Part shown: one piece after another, positions 12,541 through 22,905 of the stretch
Position numbering within the stretch: the stretch's first letter is position 1
Layout of the letters: each line of letters starts with the position of its first letter
Source: Solicoccozyma terricola
Lineage: Eukaryota; Basidiomycota; Tremellomycetes; Filobasidiales; Piskurozymaceae
Assembly: GCA_001600875.1 (NCBI GenBank)
Contig: BCLD01000013.1
Location: forward strand, 123,237 to 151,891
DNA length: 28,655 bases
Reading direction: 5' to 3'
Program-made: the position numbers and the translations under genes
The notes under the pieces: model-generated
Databases searched by the model: none
The model's input: the letters and a program-made list of their open reading frames with translations, nothing else
Told to the model about the DNA's origin: nothing

Positions 12541-12805
12541 CGTGGAAGCTGGGCAAAGTACGACTGAGGGGAGGCTGTACTCTCGCCGAACAGATGGCGA
12601 TGGCGATGGTGTAGAGGAGAGATGGCCGGGGATGGATGTGATGGCGATGAGGAGGGGGGTGAGTAGGGGGTTGAGGGCTGACACGGACATTCGCCACTCG
12701 ATCTCCGCGAATCTGCGCTTTATTTTTGTGGGCGGCCAGGCGGTGGCGAATGCCTGCAGGGCAATGTTTCATACAACAGGGATCATCTCTGCTTGGCAGA
12801 CCTCC
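12541..12805. promoter_or_regulatory. NUP145 upstream region / protease 3' flank
   Basis: These 265 bp must hold the NUP145 promoter and 5' leader as well as the 3' end of the aspartic protease, both on the minus strand. A GATGGC/GATGGT-rich stretch lies at about 12593-12650. Nothing codes convincingly here. Confidence 0.5.
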
Positions 12806-14487
12806 CTACACCTGCAGTGGCCACAATCCCACCTCCTGTGTCTGCATGTTCACACTCAGGTACACCTAGGAATCCTTCCGTCAGCTGCAACTTCCCCACT
12901 TCGGCAAAGTCTTTGGTTCACGCTTACATTCCTCAGGAACACCAACCCTACCAACCAGTCACTGGCTGGAAATCCTGGACCTATCGCTGGAAACGAGATT
13001 TATTTCAGCAGCCACGCACAGTGCATACCCTAGTACATATCAACTTACCATCATTGTCCAACAACATCCCCTCCACGTAATCTTGACATCTACCCAAAAG
13101 ACACAGCTGGACCGACACGGGGTTTCCACTACGTACCCAACGTCCATAATGAGCGACGCTGAACCAAAAGAAAACTCAAAGAATTTCACCTCCACTCACA
13201 GAAGATATTTGCTAGACACAACAAAGTCCTCTCCTCCAATCCTCATCGTCACACTCGTAGTCGAGTTCTTTGGTAGAACCCAGCTGTTGGTGCCTGGATA
13301 CCAACCACCACCTGGAATGCTTCCATAAAGCCTGGAAAGCACAGAATGCGGACCGTACATGTTGGTAGCGCCTGTTGTGGAAGGTGAATTACTTTCATTT
13401 GGGCAAAGACCTTGATATCTGCCGGCACTAACCTGTATCCACGACAGCGTTTGCCGCATTGGTACCAGTCACGCTGGTACCATTTACCAATACGTCGTCG
13501 AGTTTGAACGAGTAATGGTTTGATAGAAATGGTTCTCCGCTGACCTTCTGCATTGTGACATTAGTGGAGTTCTTCGTATATTCGCTGTTTTGGGGACATC
13601 GTCAGTCGATCTTCTTCCTCCTGAAAACACCGAGGTCAACTGACGGATCTACACCTCCGAGTGTTAAACCCGGCGAATCATCAGTGAATGCGAAACCGAC
13701 CACTGGGTTATCGATCAAGTCAGCTTCAAACATTGCTTGGAAAGGATTCGTCTTCGCATCGTCCTATTAATATCGCTCAATATCAACGATCGTGTCCAAG
13801 CTCTCATCCCCCGATGCCTCCGAGACTCACGCTTGGGGCCAACCCCATCACCCCATTCGCATTCCCATTATAACCAGTAGTAATTAGATTGACCGAGTCA
13901 GCCCCGGTGAACCGGAACTTTGGTAAAGACATGTTTCCAAATGTGAATGTGTCCACCACGTATCGACCGGATATGGAACCGATAGCTGAAGCGTAAGATT
14001 AACGACGATGCTCGGGATTTCTACATGTGAGGTTCGATGCGGGCGGAGCTCACCATAACTGATATTTGAGTTTATCCCTGTTCCCATGGCCGTATTGCTC
14101 TTCCCAGCGTCATACAGCGGCTGCGCTAATGCCGAACAAGTTGTACAATTGGATTCTGCCACCCAAAGCCCGTTGCTGCCTATAGAGTCCGAAATGTCGC
14201 CTCAGCAGAGAACGAAACCACTACGTCGCTACATCGACATCTCACTCACCTGTGTCTACCTGCAATACCATCGTCTGATTGCCTATCTTGACATCGAGAG
14301 TAAAGAGAGCCCATTTATCTCTTAGTGCCGCTGTCGATGCCTGATTCACCTGTAAATCGAAGTGACCCGCGACATTCGGCTTGGGCCTTGAGCTGCTGGA
14401 CAAGGGCAAGGTGATCTGACTGCTGGTGGTGGCTGCGCAGAGGCACAAGACGAGGAGTTGGCCCCAAGTCATGTCTATGGAGGACAA
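12806..14487 (-). CDS. Secreted pepsin-like aspartic protease (A1 family)
   Basis: This is a secreted acid endopeptidase. Exons are 14487-14250, 14179-14054, 13985-13831, 13763-13629, 13571-13433, 13371-13200, 13089-13049, 12986-12928 and 12865-12806, 374 residues. A hydrophobic signal sequence follows Met6 ('MTWGQLLVLCLCAATTSS'), so translation may begin at 14472 instead of 14487. Catalytic motifs are D77-T-G-S ('VDTGSNGLWV') and the second D263-T-G ('AVVDTGATNMYG'); a flap tyrosine (Y121, 'NISY') and 'GRYVVDTFTFG' fit the fold. The end 'DWLVGLVFLRN-VYL' matches the family's last strand region. N-lobe cysteines pair as 'NCTTC', but the C-lobe disulfide is not evident, and only about 50 residues separate the signal peptide from the first DTG, so the propeptide must be short. 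No GPI signal is seen. Acceptor 13572 is the least certain junction; the neighbouring CAG would break frame. Confidence 0.88.
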
Positions 14488-14793
14488 GGATCGTGATTGC
14501 TATAGCAAATAAGAGGTTGACATTCGAACTCCCAGCCTCAACTGCAATTCCACATACACCACACACTCATGCACGCAATCTGGTCGTCGTTAGGGGCGAA
14601 CTGACAAAGGATACTCGCCACCCTTAAGTGGATGCCGAAGGTGACACACGGGGCTGAAGGCGATGATGTCAGACCACGACAACCGATGAATATGGTCAAC
14701 AAGCTCCATTACCACCCTATACACTACGAACCCGAATACATTTCCACGATTCACTAAAACGTTCCCACAAGACGATATTACCATATTTTGTTG
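14488..14793. promoter_or_regulatory. Protease upstream region / 3' flank of the RRM gene
   Basis: These 306 bp lie between two minus-strand genes in tandem and must contain the protease promoter and the 3' end of the RRM gene. No gene, repeat or recognisable site was seen. Confidence 0.5.
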
Positions 14794-17700
14794 CTATTCG
14801 CTTGCTTTTCGTTTCGCATCATCCATGCTCGCACGTCTCTGATCGTTAAAAATTGAAGCTAGCAGATTTCCACCGGTTTTCGATGCATCGAAAGAAGCAC
14901 GGTTTGATGTCGCTCCCTGGGCCGGCATCTCGTCAGAGACGTCGAGGCCTTTGACCTTGTCTTCGATGGCCTGGAGAGCGTCGTACATGTGGTCGACAAC
15001 CGAATCGTCGCCGCTCGATTTACCTACTGACCCCCGCGGCTGCGCCAGACTGTCAGCCTCCTCAGGCTTGTTCTCCGACATAGTCGGGAAATAATCAGGT
15101 TTGTCCGAACCAGTGGATGGCCTGTCACCCTCTGGGAGATATCCGTTACCGTTTTCTTGGTGATTTTGCGGTACCGTGTTCACTGGGGCACCAGGGGCCG
15201 GGTCCATGTACGGGTTGAAATTGAAAACAGGTGGGCCGTTATAAGGTAGCCCTGGTGAGAACGGTCCTAGCCCAGGGGACAGGTAAGACATGGGATGTAG
15301 AGGAGGAGTAGACTGTAATGGAGAGCCGATATTAACACAGGTGAATGAGCTGTCACACGGAATGACACGTACTGGATACGCATGGAAGGTAAACCCAGGC
15401 ATCTAGAGATCAATGGATGTTAGCACAATGCACTGGAGGGCATCCATTTCATCAGGTAATCGCTCACCGATGGAGTCATCGGCGGAAGACCTCTTGTCTG
15501 CAAGGGCGAGAGCGCATTGTTGCTGAATTGAGTGAACGAAGGCATGATGATGCGACCGGGGTGAGGTGCTCCATTTGTGCGCTGTGGTGCCGTTCGATTC
15601 GGCTGGAGATCCAATGGCGCCCCAGCCGCTCCAGATTCCTGCGTCGGCCTATCTGGATCGCCTTCGACGGCCTGTGCATCCTGGTCTACAGCGTTGAGGT
15701 GCTGCATTCCTTCGAGCGTTCCTGCTGTGCCGGATTGGGATACACTGGTAGCTTCCGTGTTCGTGCCGAAATTTCGTGAGATGGAATGAGGGGCCGGGTA
15801 AGGAAGCATTTCGTTACTCGGAGGAGGAAAGGGAGGCATGCGGTGTCCCATTGGTGAAGTTGGATGAGATGGCGGTCCGAATGGAGGGACGAATTGGGCT
15901 TGTAACGGCGGTGCAAAGTTTGCTTCAACTTGTTCTCGATGGTTACGCGCAGGGTGAAGGCCATGCAGGTTACGCTCCTGTCGTACAAGCAAGACTCGAC
16001 CGGCATATTCCATCCTGAAAGTCGAGGTTGTCAGCGCATACCATTTGTACGTTGATCAGATCAACTCACCCATCAAATTTCATTACTGCCGACTCCGCAT
16101 CATACTCTGATGCATAGAGAATGGTGCCGAAGCCTCGGGACCTCTTATCAGGGCCCGTGGGTATACTGTGATGGGAAAACGCCGTCAAACATCAATCATC
16201 TGTTTACCGCCGTACCGTGCAATACTCACTCAGCTCTGAGAACGTGGCCGACAGTCCTAAAGAGGTCCTCTGCTCGTTATAAGAAAACACCATCAGCGCA
16301 AGTTTCCACCCTCGTCGTCATCCGGAAAGAACGCACTGAGTTCTTGCCATTGCACAGAATATGGCAGCTGATGAATGTGGAAGGATCAGCCCGCGAGTTT
16401 CTCCCTACAAGCATGACTACTCACATTCCCAATCATCAACAACCTCCCTCCATGATTACCTGGCGGTATCATTGAAGCATCGAATTCAAACCTCCCACTC
16501 TGTCCATCGAATGGGTGCGCATCTGAGAAACCACCTCGCGGAGGGTGCCGCTCGTCGAATGTATCACCCATTGGACCTCCAAGATGACCATGAGCGTCCT
16601 CCAAGCTCATAGGTCTAGGTGGCGCTACCGTTTCTCCAAGAGCGCGGTGGAGCGAAAAAGGCGGCTCAATAACAGATGGATCCACCAACGACGTTCGTCT
16701 ATCCATCGACGTATTATCTAGCACCGAATGCAATCCATTCGTGCCCGACGGAGGAGCTTGCCTAGTATCCGCTGGATTGAACCAACCACCCAACAGGTCC
16801 GCTGCGCTACTTCGTCTCGTGTCAATCTTACCGGCGACCAACGACGACGCTGGTTCTCCCCCTGCGAAATCCCTCGGCGCCACTCTCGACATATCTTCCC
16901 TCGAGCCCAAACTCAACCTTCCATTACCCATCATGAACGATCTCCCATCCTTCTCACCCATCAAAGGGCCCTGGGAATACGGTACAGGACTGTTGCTCCT
17001 TTCGCTCTGTGGCGGTACCGATCCAGCGTACGGTGTTTGTCCAACATGTCGTGGAGAGGTATGCGATGTAGCCGGTGATAACGTTTGGTTGCCTGGACCT
17101 TGCCACATACCACTGTAAGATGGTCCTGATTGACCTTGTCCAGGTCCTAGTCCAGGTGCGTGACCAGATCCATACAAAATCGAGCCAGGCCCACCCAACG
17201 CATTATGAAACGGCATCGGATGTTGTCCCATCTGAGACATCCCACCACCGAACGGACCAGGACCACCATAGCCCATTGAGAACGGCATAGGATGCATCGG
17301 ACCTCCTTGAGGATGACCGAATTGTTGAGATTGTTGTTGATGAGATGGAGGATGATGAGATCCAGAGACATGAGGTTGTGGTTCATACTCTGGTGGTAAT
17401 CGATCCGGTCGAACTTCAAGAGTCCGAGTTTGCCAGTTGTATCCGTTGAACATCTCTGTTGGGTTTCCCAAAAACAGTTCACTCGTCAGGAAGCTTTTTC
17501 TTTCCCCCGTTTTCGCGCCGTTTTCTTCCTTCTTCAAATGATCACTTACCAATCGCCTTGACGCCATCTTCCCTACTACCCATTAGCACCGTTCCATAAC
17601 CCCTACTCCTATTCGTCGCAACATCCAAACTAACATCCGCTCTCAACACAGTCCCAGCTCTCCGGAACAAATCTTTCACATCCTGCCACCTAACTCTATA

Positions 17701-18165
17701 CGGTAAATTCCCCACGAACAAATTCACTCGGCCATCGAGACCAACCGCAGCTGGATGGAACCCTGAAGGAGTTATCGAACGGCGATGTTGTTGTTGTGTG
17801 ATATTCAACGTTTGAAAAGGTGAAGGATGATTGATTGATCGTCCAGATTCGTATGTCGATTTAGGTATCACATGTACACTATTAGCTAATGCCATAGCAG
17901 ATGCGATGACTTGATCGATTGCATCCGTTGAGGGTGGTGGTGGATTATCCGAGTCGAGATCCGAGACCGGACTGATAGGAGATGTAGGTTCATGATGAAG
18001 AGGTTGAGACGGTTGGAAATGAGGAATGGTAGTCGACAATGGAATGTCATGAGATGGCGCTGTTCGTCCAATTGATGAATCCCGTATTGAATCCATTGAA
18101 AGCCCAGTCCCATTTTCGTGAGCTACCGCGGCATCGGAAAATGGCGCGTTCGAAAACTTGGACAT
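14794..18165 (-). CDS. Large RNA-binding protein with two RRMs (Gbp2/hnRNP-M-like RRMs)
   Basis: The product probably binds mRNA. Exons are 18165-17550, 17455-16425, 16367-16337, 16269-16230, 16165-16070, 16014-15468, 15402-15373 and 15312-14794, 969 residues with consistent phases. RRM1 is about residues 147-224 (RNP2 'LFVGNL', RNP1 'RGYGTVLM', ending 'RTLEVRPD'). RRM2 is about 543-619 (RNP2 'LLMIGNLPY', 'WQELKDLFRTVGHVLRADI', RNP1 'RGFGTILY', ending 'GRVLLVRQER'). The helix-1 pattern 'WQDVKDLFR' resembles Gbp2/Hrb1 and hnRNP M. The 320 residues between the RRMs and the 350 after them are disordered-looking, rich in P, G, H, Q and S. RRM2 is split over four junctions, with exons of only 31 and 40 nt. 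No RS or RGG region is visible, which argues against a strict Gbp2 orthologue; I give no symbol. Confidence 0.88.
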
Positions 18166-18475
18166 GGTGAAATGTGCCGATTTTGTTGTGCTTTGTCCTT
18201 ATGAAAGTGTTCCGAAGGTTTTATCACAGTGATGGGTGGTATGGTATGGGGTATTTGTATTGCACTCTTCAAGAGAGGAATGGATGACTGAGAAATTTGA
18301 ATATAACCTTCAAGGCTGTAGAGCAGCATCCTGTCAATATCGGAACGGAACTCCCACTCGGAAAACCAAACCATCGCATACGGGAAATGCTCACCGTCGG
18401 AACCGATGCAAATATTAACCCACTACGTCGTCTTGTATATCCTTTACCGCAGTATGCACCACTCAAATACCTCCT

Positions 18476-18508
18476 GAATAACGACCCCGAATAACGACCC
18501 CGAATAAC
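18476..18508 (+). repeat. 13-nt tandem repeat, 2.5 copies
   Basis: The unit GAATAACGACCCC occurs at 18476-18488 and 18489-18501, with a partial third copy at 18502-18508. Confidence 0.9.
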
Positions 18509-18693
18509 ACCTCTGTGCCCCAAAAAATGTAAAGGAACCCCTCCAACCTGCTCAAACCACATACATCGTCATCAGTCCCATCCCGCCCGACGCCAACCCC
18601 GACCCCGACGCAACCGCCACACTCACCCAGAAATCGAATGACCCCAAGAAGACTCTATTGTGTCGGATGGAACGGTGAACCCCTAAACGACAG

Positions 18694-18735
18694 CGACGAC
18701 GACGACGACGACGAGCTGGACGAACGACGACGATG
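18694..18735 (+). repeat. GAC trinucleotide array
   Basis: GAC/CGA triplets run almost unbroken to about 18712 and resume at 18721-18735 after a short interruption. No supported open frame uses it, so it appears non-coding. Confidence 0.8.
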
Positions 18736-18860
18736 AAGATGAAGGTTGAGCTGTGTCAGGGCCAGTGACCCACACGGAGCTCACGGAATCGAAGGACGCT
18801 TACGTCATGCTGGCCTACAATCCGCGGATCGGGACGGCTGAGTTGGGGAACTGGGTGGTG

Positions 18861-18875
18861 GCCACCGTGGGAAAA
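18861..18875 (+). promoter_or_regulatory. 15-mer promoter motif upstream of NDUFS5
   Basis: GCCACCGTGGGAAAA lies 102 bp before the NDUFS5 ATG. The identical 15-mer occurs before MIX17 (24052-24066), and its first nine bases occur inverted before ACADSB (27127-27135). The factor is unknown to me. Confidence 0.5.
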
Positions 18876-18977
18876 TGAAGGGGGTGGGTGGGCTGCGGTG
18901 GTGAGGAGCATGAGAGAGGTGACATCTGCCCACCTTATCAAACGACATCGACCACCGACAAGCAGAGCACACACATC

Positions 18978-20024
18978 ATGGCTGTGAGTAGACCCCGTCG
19001 TGTGATCACACTCCACCCCACCGGAAAGCTCACCCGTCACGCTACGCTCTACAGTCAGGTTTCTCGTACTCTGGCGGTCAGTATTCCGTTTACTCTCCTT
19101 CTACCTCTACAATCCCCTTGCAAGCGCTAATACAAAATGACACACTGCGTTTATCTTTTTCTCCTCCAACTGCCTTGAATCCTGGCAACCACCCTGATCA
19201 AATCATCACGTCCAACTCACCTCTATCGCCGATATCTCATTGCCTTCCTTCTTTCAAACAGGTCGTACTCGATGTTTCCCATTCTGGCAAGAATTCAGCA
19301 AGGTGAACATCGTTTCTTCTCTCTGGTTGCGTTATCTCTCATTGAGGGAGGGCGTGGGGAACGCCATCTATCAGACTGGTCCCCTCGCTCGTTCAGAGTT
19401 GGCCTGACGTTCTGTCCTTGCCGCGTAAATATACTGACTTTTGCTATACGCACTCTCCTCGTCTTCTCCACCTCCCTTCATCTGTTTCATCCACCTATTC
19501 CGCCATCAACAACCCTTGTTAACGTTCACAACAGTGCTACGCTAAAGCCGATGATCCACAACAATGTGTTCTACCGAAGGAAGATTACCTAGAATGTTTG
19601 CATAAGACCAAGGAGGTGGGTAGTAGATATGCGGAGAGGTTCTCGGAGATCGATTTTGAGGGAGAAACTGATGTTCACGTATTTCCCTCCTGGTTCTACG
19701 CTGATGAAATCGAATTCTACACACTACGCCAACTATCACTACATCCTCTCATCATACAACCGTATATCATCATTCTCATACCGATCCTTACCTCTTGTTC
19801 CCATCCCTCATCCCGCATCCTCCGTCCCTTTCACAACATCTCCCCGTCGTCTACCGCCCACTCAGATCGCCCGAGCTAAAGCCATTAAATCCCACTACCT
19901 TCAAACCCAAGCACATTCCGGGGCAGATGCACGGAAACAAGCTGATATAGCCGCTCAAGGTGTGATTGTCAGTCTAGGATTGATCAAGCCAGATGGGGGT
20001 GACGTGGATGGGAAAGATGCATGA
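18978..20024 (+). CDS. NDUFS5: Complex I subunit NDUFS5 (15 kDa, twin CX9C)
   Basis: NDUFS5 is an accessory subunit of mitochondrial NADH:ubiquinone oxidoreductase on the intermembrane-space side, imported by the Mia40 disulfide relay. Exons are 18978-18983, 19055-19076, 19262-19302, 19535-19615 and 19866-20024, 102 residues. The sequence shows both CX9C arms: C14-FPFWQEFSK-C24 and C34-VLPKEDYLE-C44, with 'GRTRCFPFWQEFSKCY' typical of the family. The first coding exon holds only ATG GCT, and exon 2 only 22 nt. The last three introns are long for this window (185, 232 and 250 nt). The tail 'ARAKAIKSHYLQTQ' is charged and helical. No cleavable presequence is seen, as expected for a Mia40 substrate. 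The longer open frame entering from 19629 runs through the last intron and is not used. Confidence 0.93.
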
Positions 20025-20234
20025 GACAGGACCCTTTGAGGGAGAGGAAAAGGTTTGGGGGAGAGTACCTTGTAGATCAATAGCATGGCTTTATATGTCG
20101 TCGAGGAAATACCACCCCTGGGACTGTTGCGAGGACGGGTTGCCCATCGTGAGAATTGTTAAAACCCCGTTGACCTTCCCTTCATTCTTGCCTTTGTATC
20201 TCGCCGCCACCTACCCCATTCGACTTTTGCTTCA

Positions 20235-20282
20235 ACACCACCACCACCACCACCACAACAACAACCACAACCACCACCAACA
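20235..20282 (+). repeat. CAC/CAA repeat in the YRA1 leader
   Basis: About 48 nt of CAC and CAA triplets end 23 nt before the YRA1 start codon, so they probably lie in its 5' leader as an unstructured, G-free stretch. Confidence 0.75.
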
Positions 20283-20305
20283 CTTCCTACAAATCTACCT
20301 TCAAC

Positions 20306-22571
20306 ATGTCGGCTATGGACATTGACAAGCCTTTGGACGAGGTTCGTATCGGATTCTCTGCAGTTGCGAAGTGGAACGAGATCGAATGACGGCACACGAG
20401 ATGGGGGAGACGTCGATCAAGCGGTTGATAGAGCGCCAACGGGGTCTCCTTGTCGAATCGGACGCCTTGAGAAGAGACAGACGGGATGATTCGAGTTGCA
20501 CGCACCCTGCCGCTTCGGTCGGTCTCTTCTCCCATGCCGTCCATGCCATCGATGCATCCCGCGAACATCCTGTACAAGGTGGAACGAATACGGGAACTTG
20601 GACCTGACGAGTCGATACCTTTTCCACCCTTCTCTTTTGATCCCACTACCTCCATCCACATCCACATCTACACCTCCAGATCATCACCAAGAACGGTACC
20701 AACCGTCGAGGACGACCTCGTCGAGGAGGTCGAGGTGGCGTACGAGGCGGAGCCACTATCGCTTCTGCTTCTGCTGCTCCTCGTCAACCACGTGCTGCCC
20801 CAATCGCGAAGAAAACCGTCGCTGCTCCTCAACCTGCCGTCAAGACTGCCGCTGCTGAAGCTTTCAAGGCAATCATCAGTAATTTGCCGATGGACGTGAC
20901 TGAAGTGTCAATTCGCGTGAGTCTGCAGAAGGGAAGGAAGGTCATCGTTAGGGGAACACCACCAATCAAACGCCGCGTCATCCTTCCGTTTTTCAATAGG
21001 AACTCTTTGTCACCACCGTTGGTCCAATCAGGGAGTGTTCGCTTTCTTACGACGCAAAGGGCAAGAGCAAGGGTATCGCCACCGTCATCTTCAAGAACAA
21101 GGGAGACGCTCAAAAGACTTTTGATATGTGTGCGTGCAATTTAGGATATGCGCAAGCACGAGGCCTGGTAGACTGACTGGCCACGGTATCCACTTACAGA
21201 CAACGGCCGAATGATCGATCAGCGTTAGTACCACTTCACCTTTCTTACTGTTTTCTCTTTTTCGCATCATCTAGCAGTCACGACCGTCATCCGGGGCGTG
21301 CATGGGTATTGCCACCGTTGAATGATGGCATTCTGATTTGGGAAGGAGGAGATTTCCGCACGTCGAAGATCCATCATCACGCGAGAACGAAAGGAACCTA
21401 GCAACTCGCAGAGATGTGTTTAAATCACCCTGTGATGTTTAGGGGCCAATTTGGGAAGATTTTTAGGGAGATGTGGGACACGAAGAGTTGAGCATTGCTC
21501 CTCGACCCTGTGCCAGCGTGATTAACCCCACACAGCCCCGGCAAGAGATTCCTCTGCTCTGTTCCTCAGCCGTTCAAGGTGTTATGCGAGCGACCTGGTC
21601 GGTAATTAGGGACGGCAACTGTGCAAGCACTTACACTCGCACTCGCGGGTTGTGAAGCGATCAGCGACTTTCGTATCTACGACGATGGTCAAGCAGCTGG
21701 GAAAGGATGCACGCGACGTGAATCGTCAATCCTTGGTGGTTATTGGGTTCGGCGACTCTCAGATGTGTGTTCGTCGCTATCATAGGAACGGGCAAGAGTT
21801 TCAGGTCTCTGGCATCGCAAGTCGTTGGCCCTCGCACGGCAAGCTTTCTTGGCCTTTTTTTTTCGAGTTTTTACGAGTCGCGGATCGACCTTCTGTTGAA
21901 AATAGAACCTCGGACTGATTGAAAACCAAAACATCACCTCGCTATTTCTTCTTTTTCTTCACGCTCCTCTTCAAACACCTTACACAAACTCGGATCTTCT
22001 TACTCGCGTTTAACGACAATACTTGTTACTGCACACTTTACCACCATCTCATGGATATTAACCTCAATCCACGACCATTTTCACTTGGGAATCTACTGTT
22101 TGGAACCTTTCTTTCGGTCCTGCTATGTCTCGCTTCTCCTCTTTGGTCGCACACCTCAACAGGACGTCCCCTCAAGGTTGAAGTCGTTGTCGACCCCTCC
22201 AAGGTCCCTTTGGCTTCCCGAGTCGCTCCATTAGTAGTTCCAGCCGTCACTCAAGCTGCTCGAGGGTGAGGATTTAGTTGTTCACATCCCTTTAACCAGG
22301 AAAAGGCAAAACAGAATACTGATCCAACCCTTGCCCCACATTCACGATAGTGGTATCGCTCGACGTGGTAGGGGTGGTGCAAGGGGTGGTAAGGCTGCAA
22401 CTGAGGCTAGACGACCCAAGAAGACTGCTGAACAGCTCGATCAAGAGATGTTGGTAAGTGGTGATGATGTGGGATCTTTGGGGAATGTATGATTACATAG
22501 ATGTCTAACATGATTCCTGGGTGGTTTTACAGGAGTACCTTGATAAGGGCGAGAAGGAGAAGACTACCTAA
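20306..22571 (+). CDS. YRA1: mRNA export adaptor Yra1/ALYREF (THO complex subunit 4)
   Basis: Yra1/ALYREF links the UAP56/Sub2 helicase and mRNA to the Mex67 export receptor. Exons are 20306-20341, 20680-20916, 21000-21129, 21200-21223, 22163-22265, 22351-22453 and 22533-22571, 223 residues. Order: an N-terminal UAP56-binding motif ('MDIDKPLDEIITK', split by intron 1), an RGG-type stretch at about 21-36 ('RRGRPRRGGRGG'), an RRM at about 76-152 ('AIISNLPMDVTEVSIRELF', 'GIATVIFK', 'RPLKVEVVVDP'), a second RGG patch ('RRGRGGARGGK'), and a C-terminal UAP56-binding helix ('TAEQLDQEMLEYLDKG'). Two introns are far longer than the rest: 338 nt (20342-20679) and 939 nt (21224-22162). Yeast YRA1 autoregulates through one long, poorly spliced intron, so a similar role here is plausible. 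At exon 3 the donor after T21129 restores frame; the GT two bases earlier does not. Confidence 0.95.
21224..22162 (+). other. 939-nt intron 4 of YRA1
   Basis: The intron runs from a GTTAGT donor to a TCAACAG acceptor inside the RRM codons. Its first two thirds is mixed sequence with no long sense ORF. From about 21935 to 22060 it is rich in C and T with A/C patches, like the leaders before start codons in this window, so an internal promoter is conceivable. I saw no clear snoRNA boxes. Confidence 0.7.
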
Positions 22572-22905
22572 GGGAATTTTTCAATACACTGTAGTGGTCT
22601 AGCTGGGGAGAAAAAGAAAATGGATCGATCCAATTCAGAATTTTCTTGGCTTGGGTTGTTCGATTTGAAGGGGAATTCCGCTCGGTAGTTACCTTCTTCT
22701 CGGATCTTTCTTTTATTACATATTCTTCACGTTCCTTTTTCCTTTCTCCAATTCGTCGCATTTTTTGCCATGTTCGTCGTCAAATAATTTCGTCAATATG
22801 AAATCGGGGGTCGATGTCCTTTTTCTTCTCGTTGGACCCAAAAAAACAAAAAACAAAAAAAAAACCCCCGATTTCCCCCCAATCCCATGTCGTGGTTGAT
22901 CTTCC
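22572..22905. other. 3' flanks of YRA1 and UPS1 (convergent)
   Basis: These 334 bp separate two stop codons facing each other. A-rich runs at about 22840-22863 and T-rich runs at about 22705-22745 would suit 3' ends on either strand. No gene was seen. Confidence 0.6.

Larger units (their letters stand above)
18166..18977. promoter_or_regulatory. Divergent promoter region, RRM gene / NDUFS5, with simple repeats
   Basis: This 812 bp gap is the longest in the window and separates two divergent starts. It holds a 13-nt tandem repeat (18476-18508), a GAC-rich array (18694-18735), a CRE-like TTACGTCA at about 18803, and a 15-mer shared with the MIX17 promoter (18861-18875). Open frames in it have no recognisable protein features and I treat them as chance. 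Confidence 0.6.

Noticed and set aside
12987..13048. A 19-nt intron plus a second frameshift in the protease gene
   Set aside because: A single 62-nt intron from 13048 to 12987 joins both sides in frame and preserves the conserved end.
13549..13640. Apparent one-base frameshift between protease exons 4 and 5
   Set aside because: Using the AAG acceptor ending at 13572 with donor at 13628 restores phase 0, so no frameshift is needed.
18269..18562. 97-residue minus-strand frame in the RRM/NDUFS5 gap
   Set aside because: It crosses the 13-nt repeat, has no recognisable domain and no good splice context.
19629..19865. Longer NDUFS5-linked coding sequence before the last exon
   Set aside because: It would replace the conserved join after 'LHKTKE'; the 250-nt intron to 19865 gives the expected protein.
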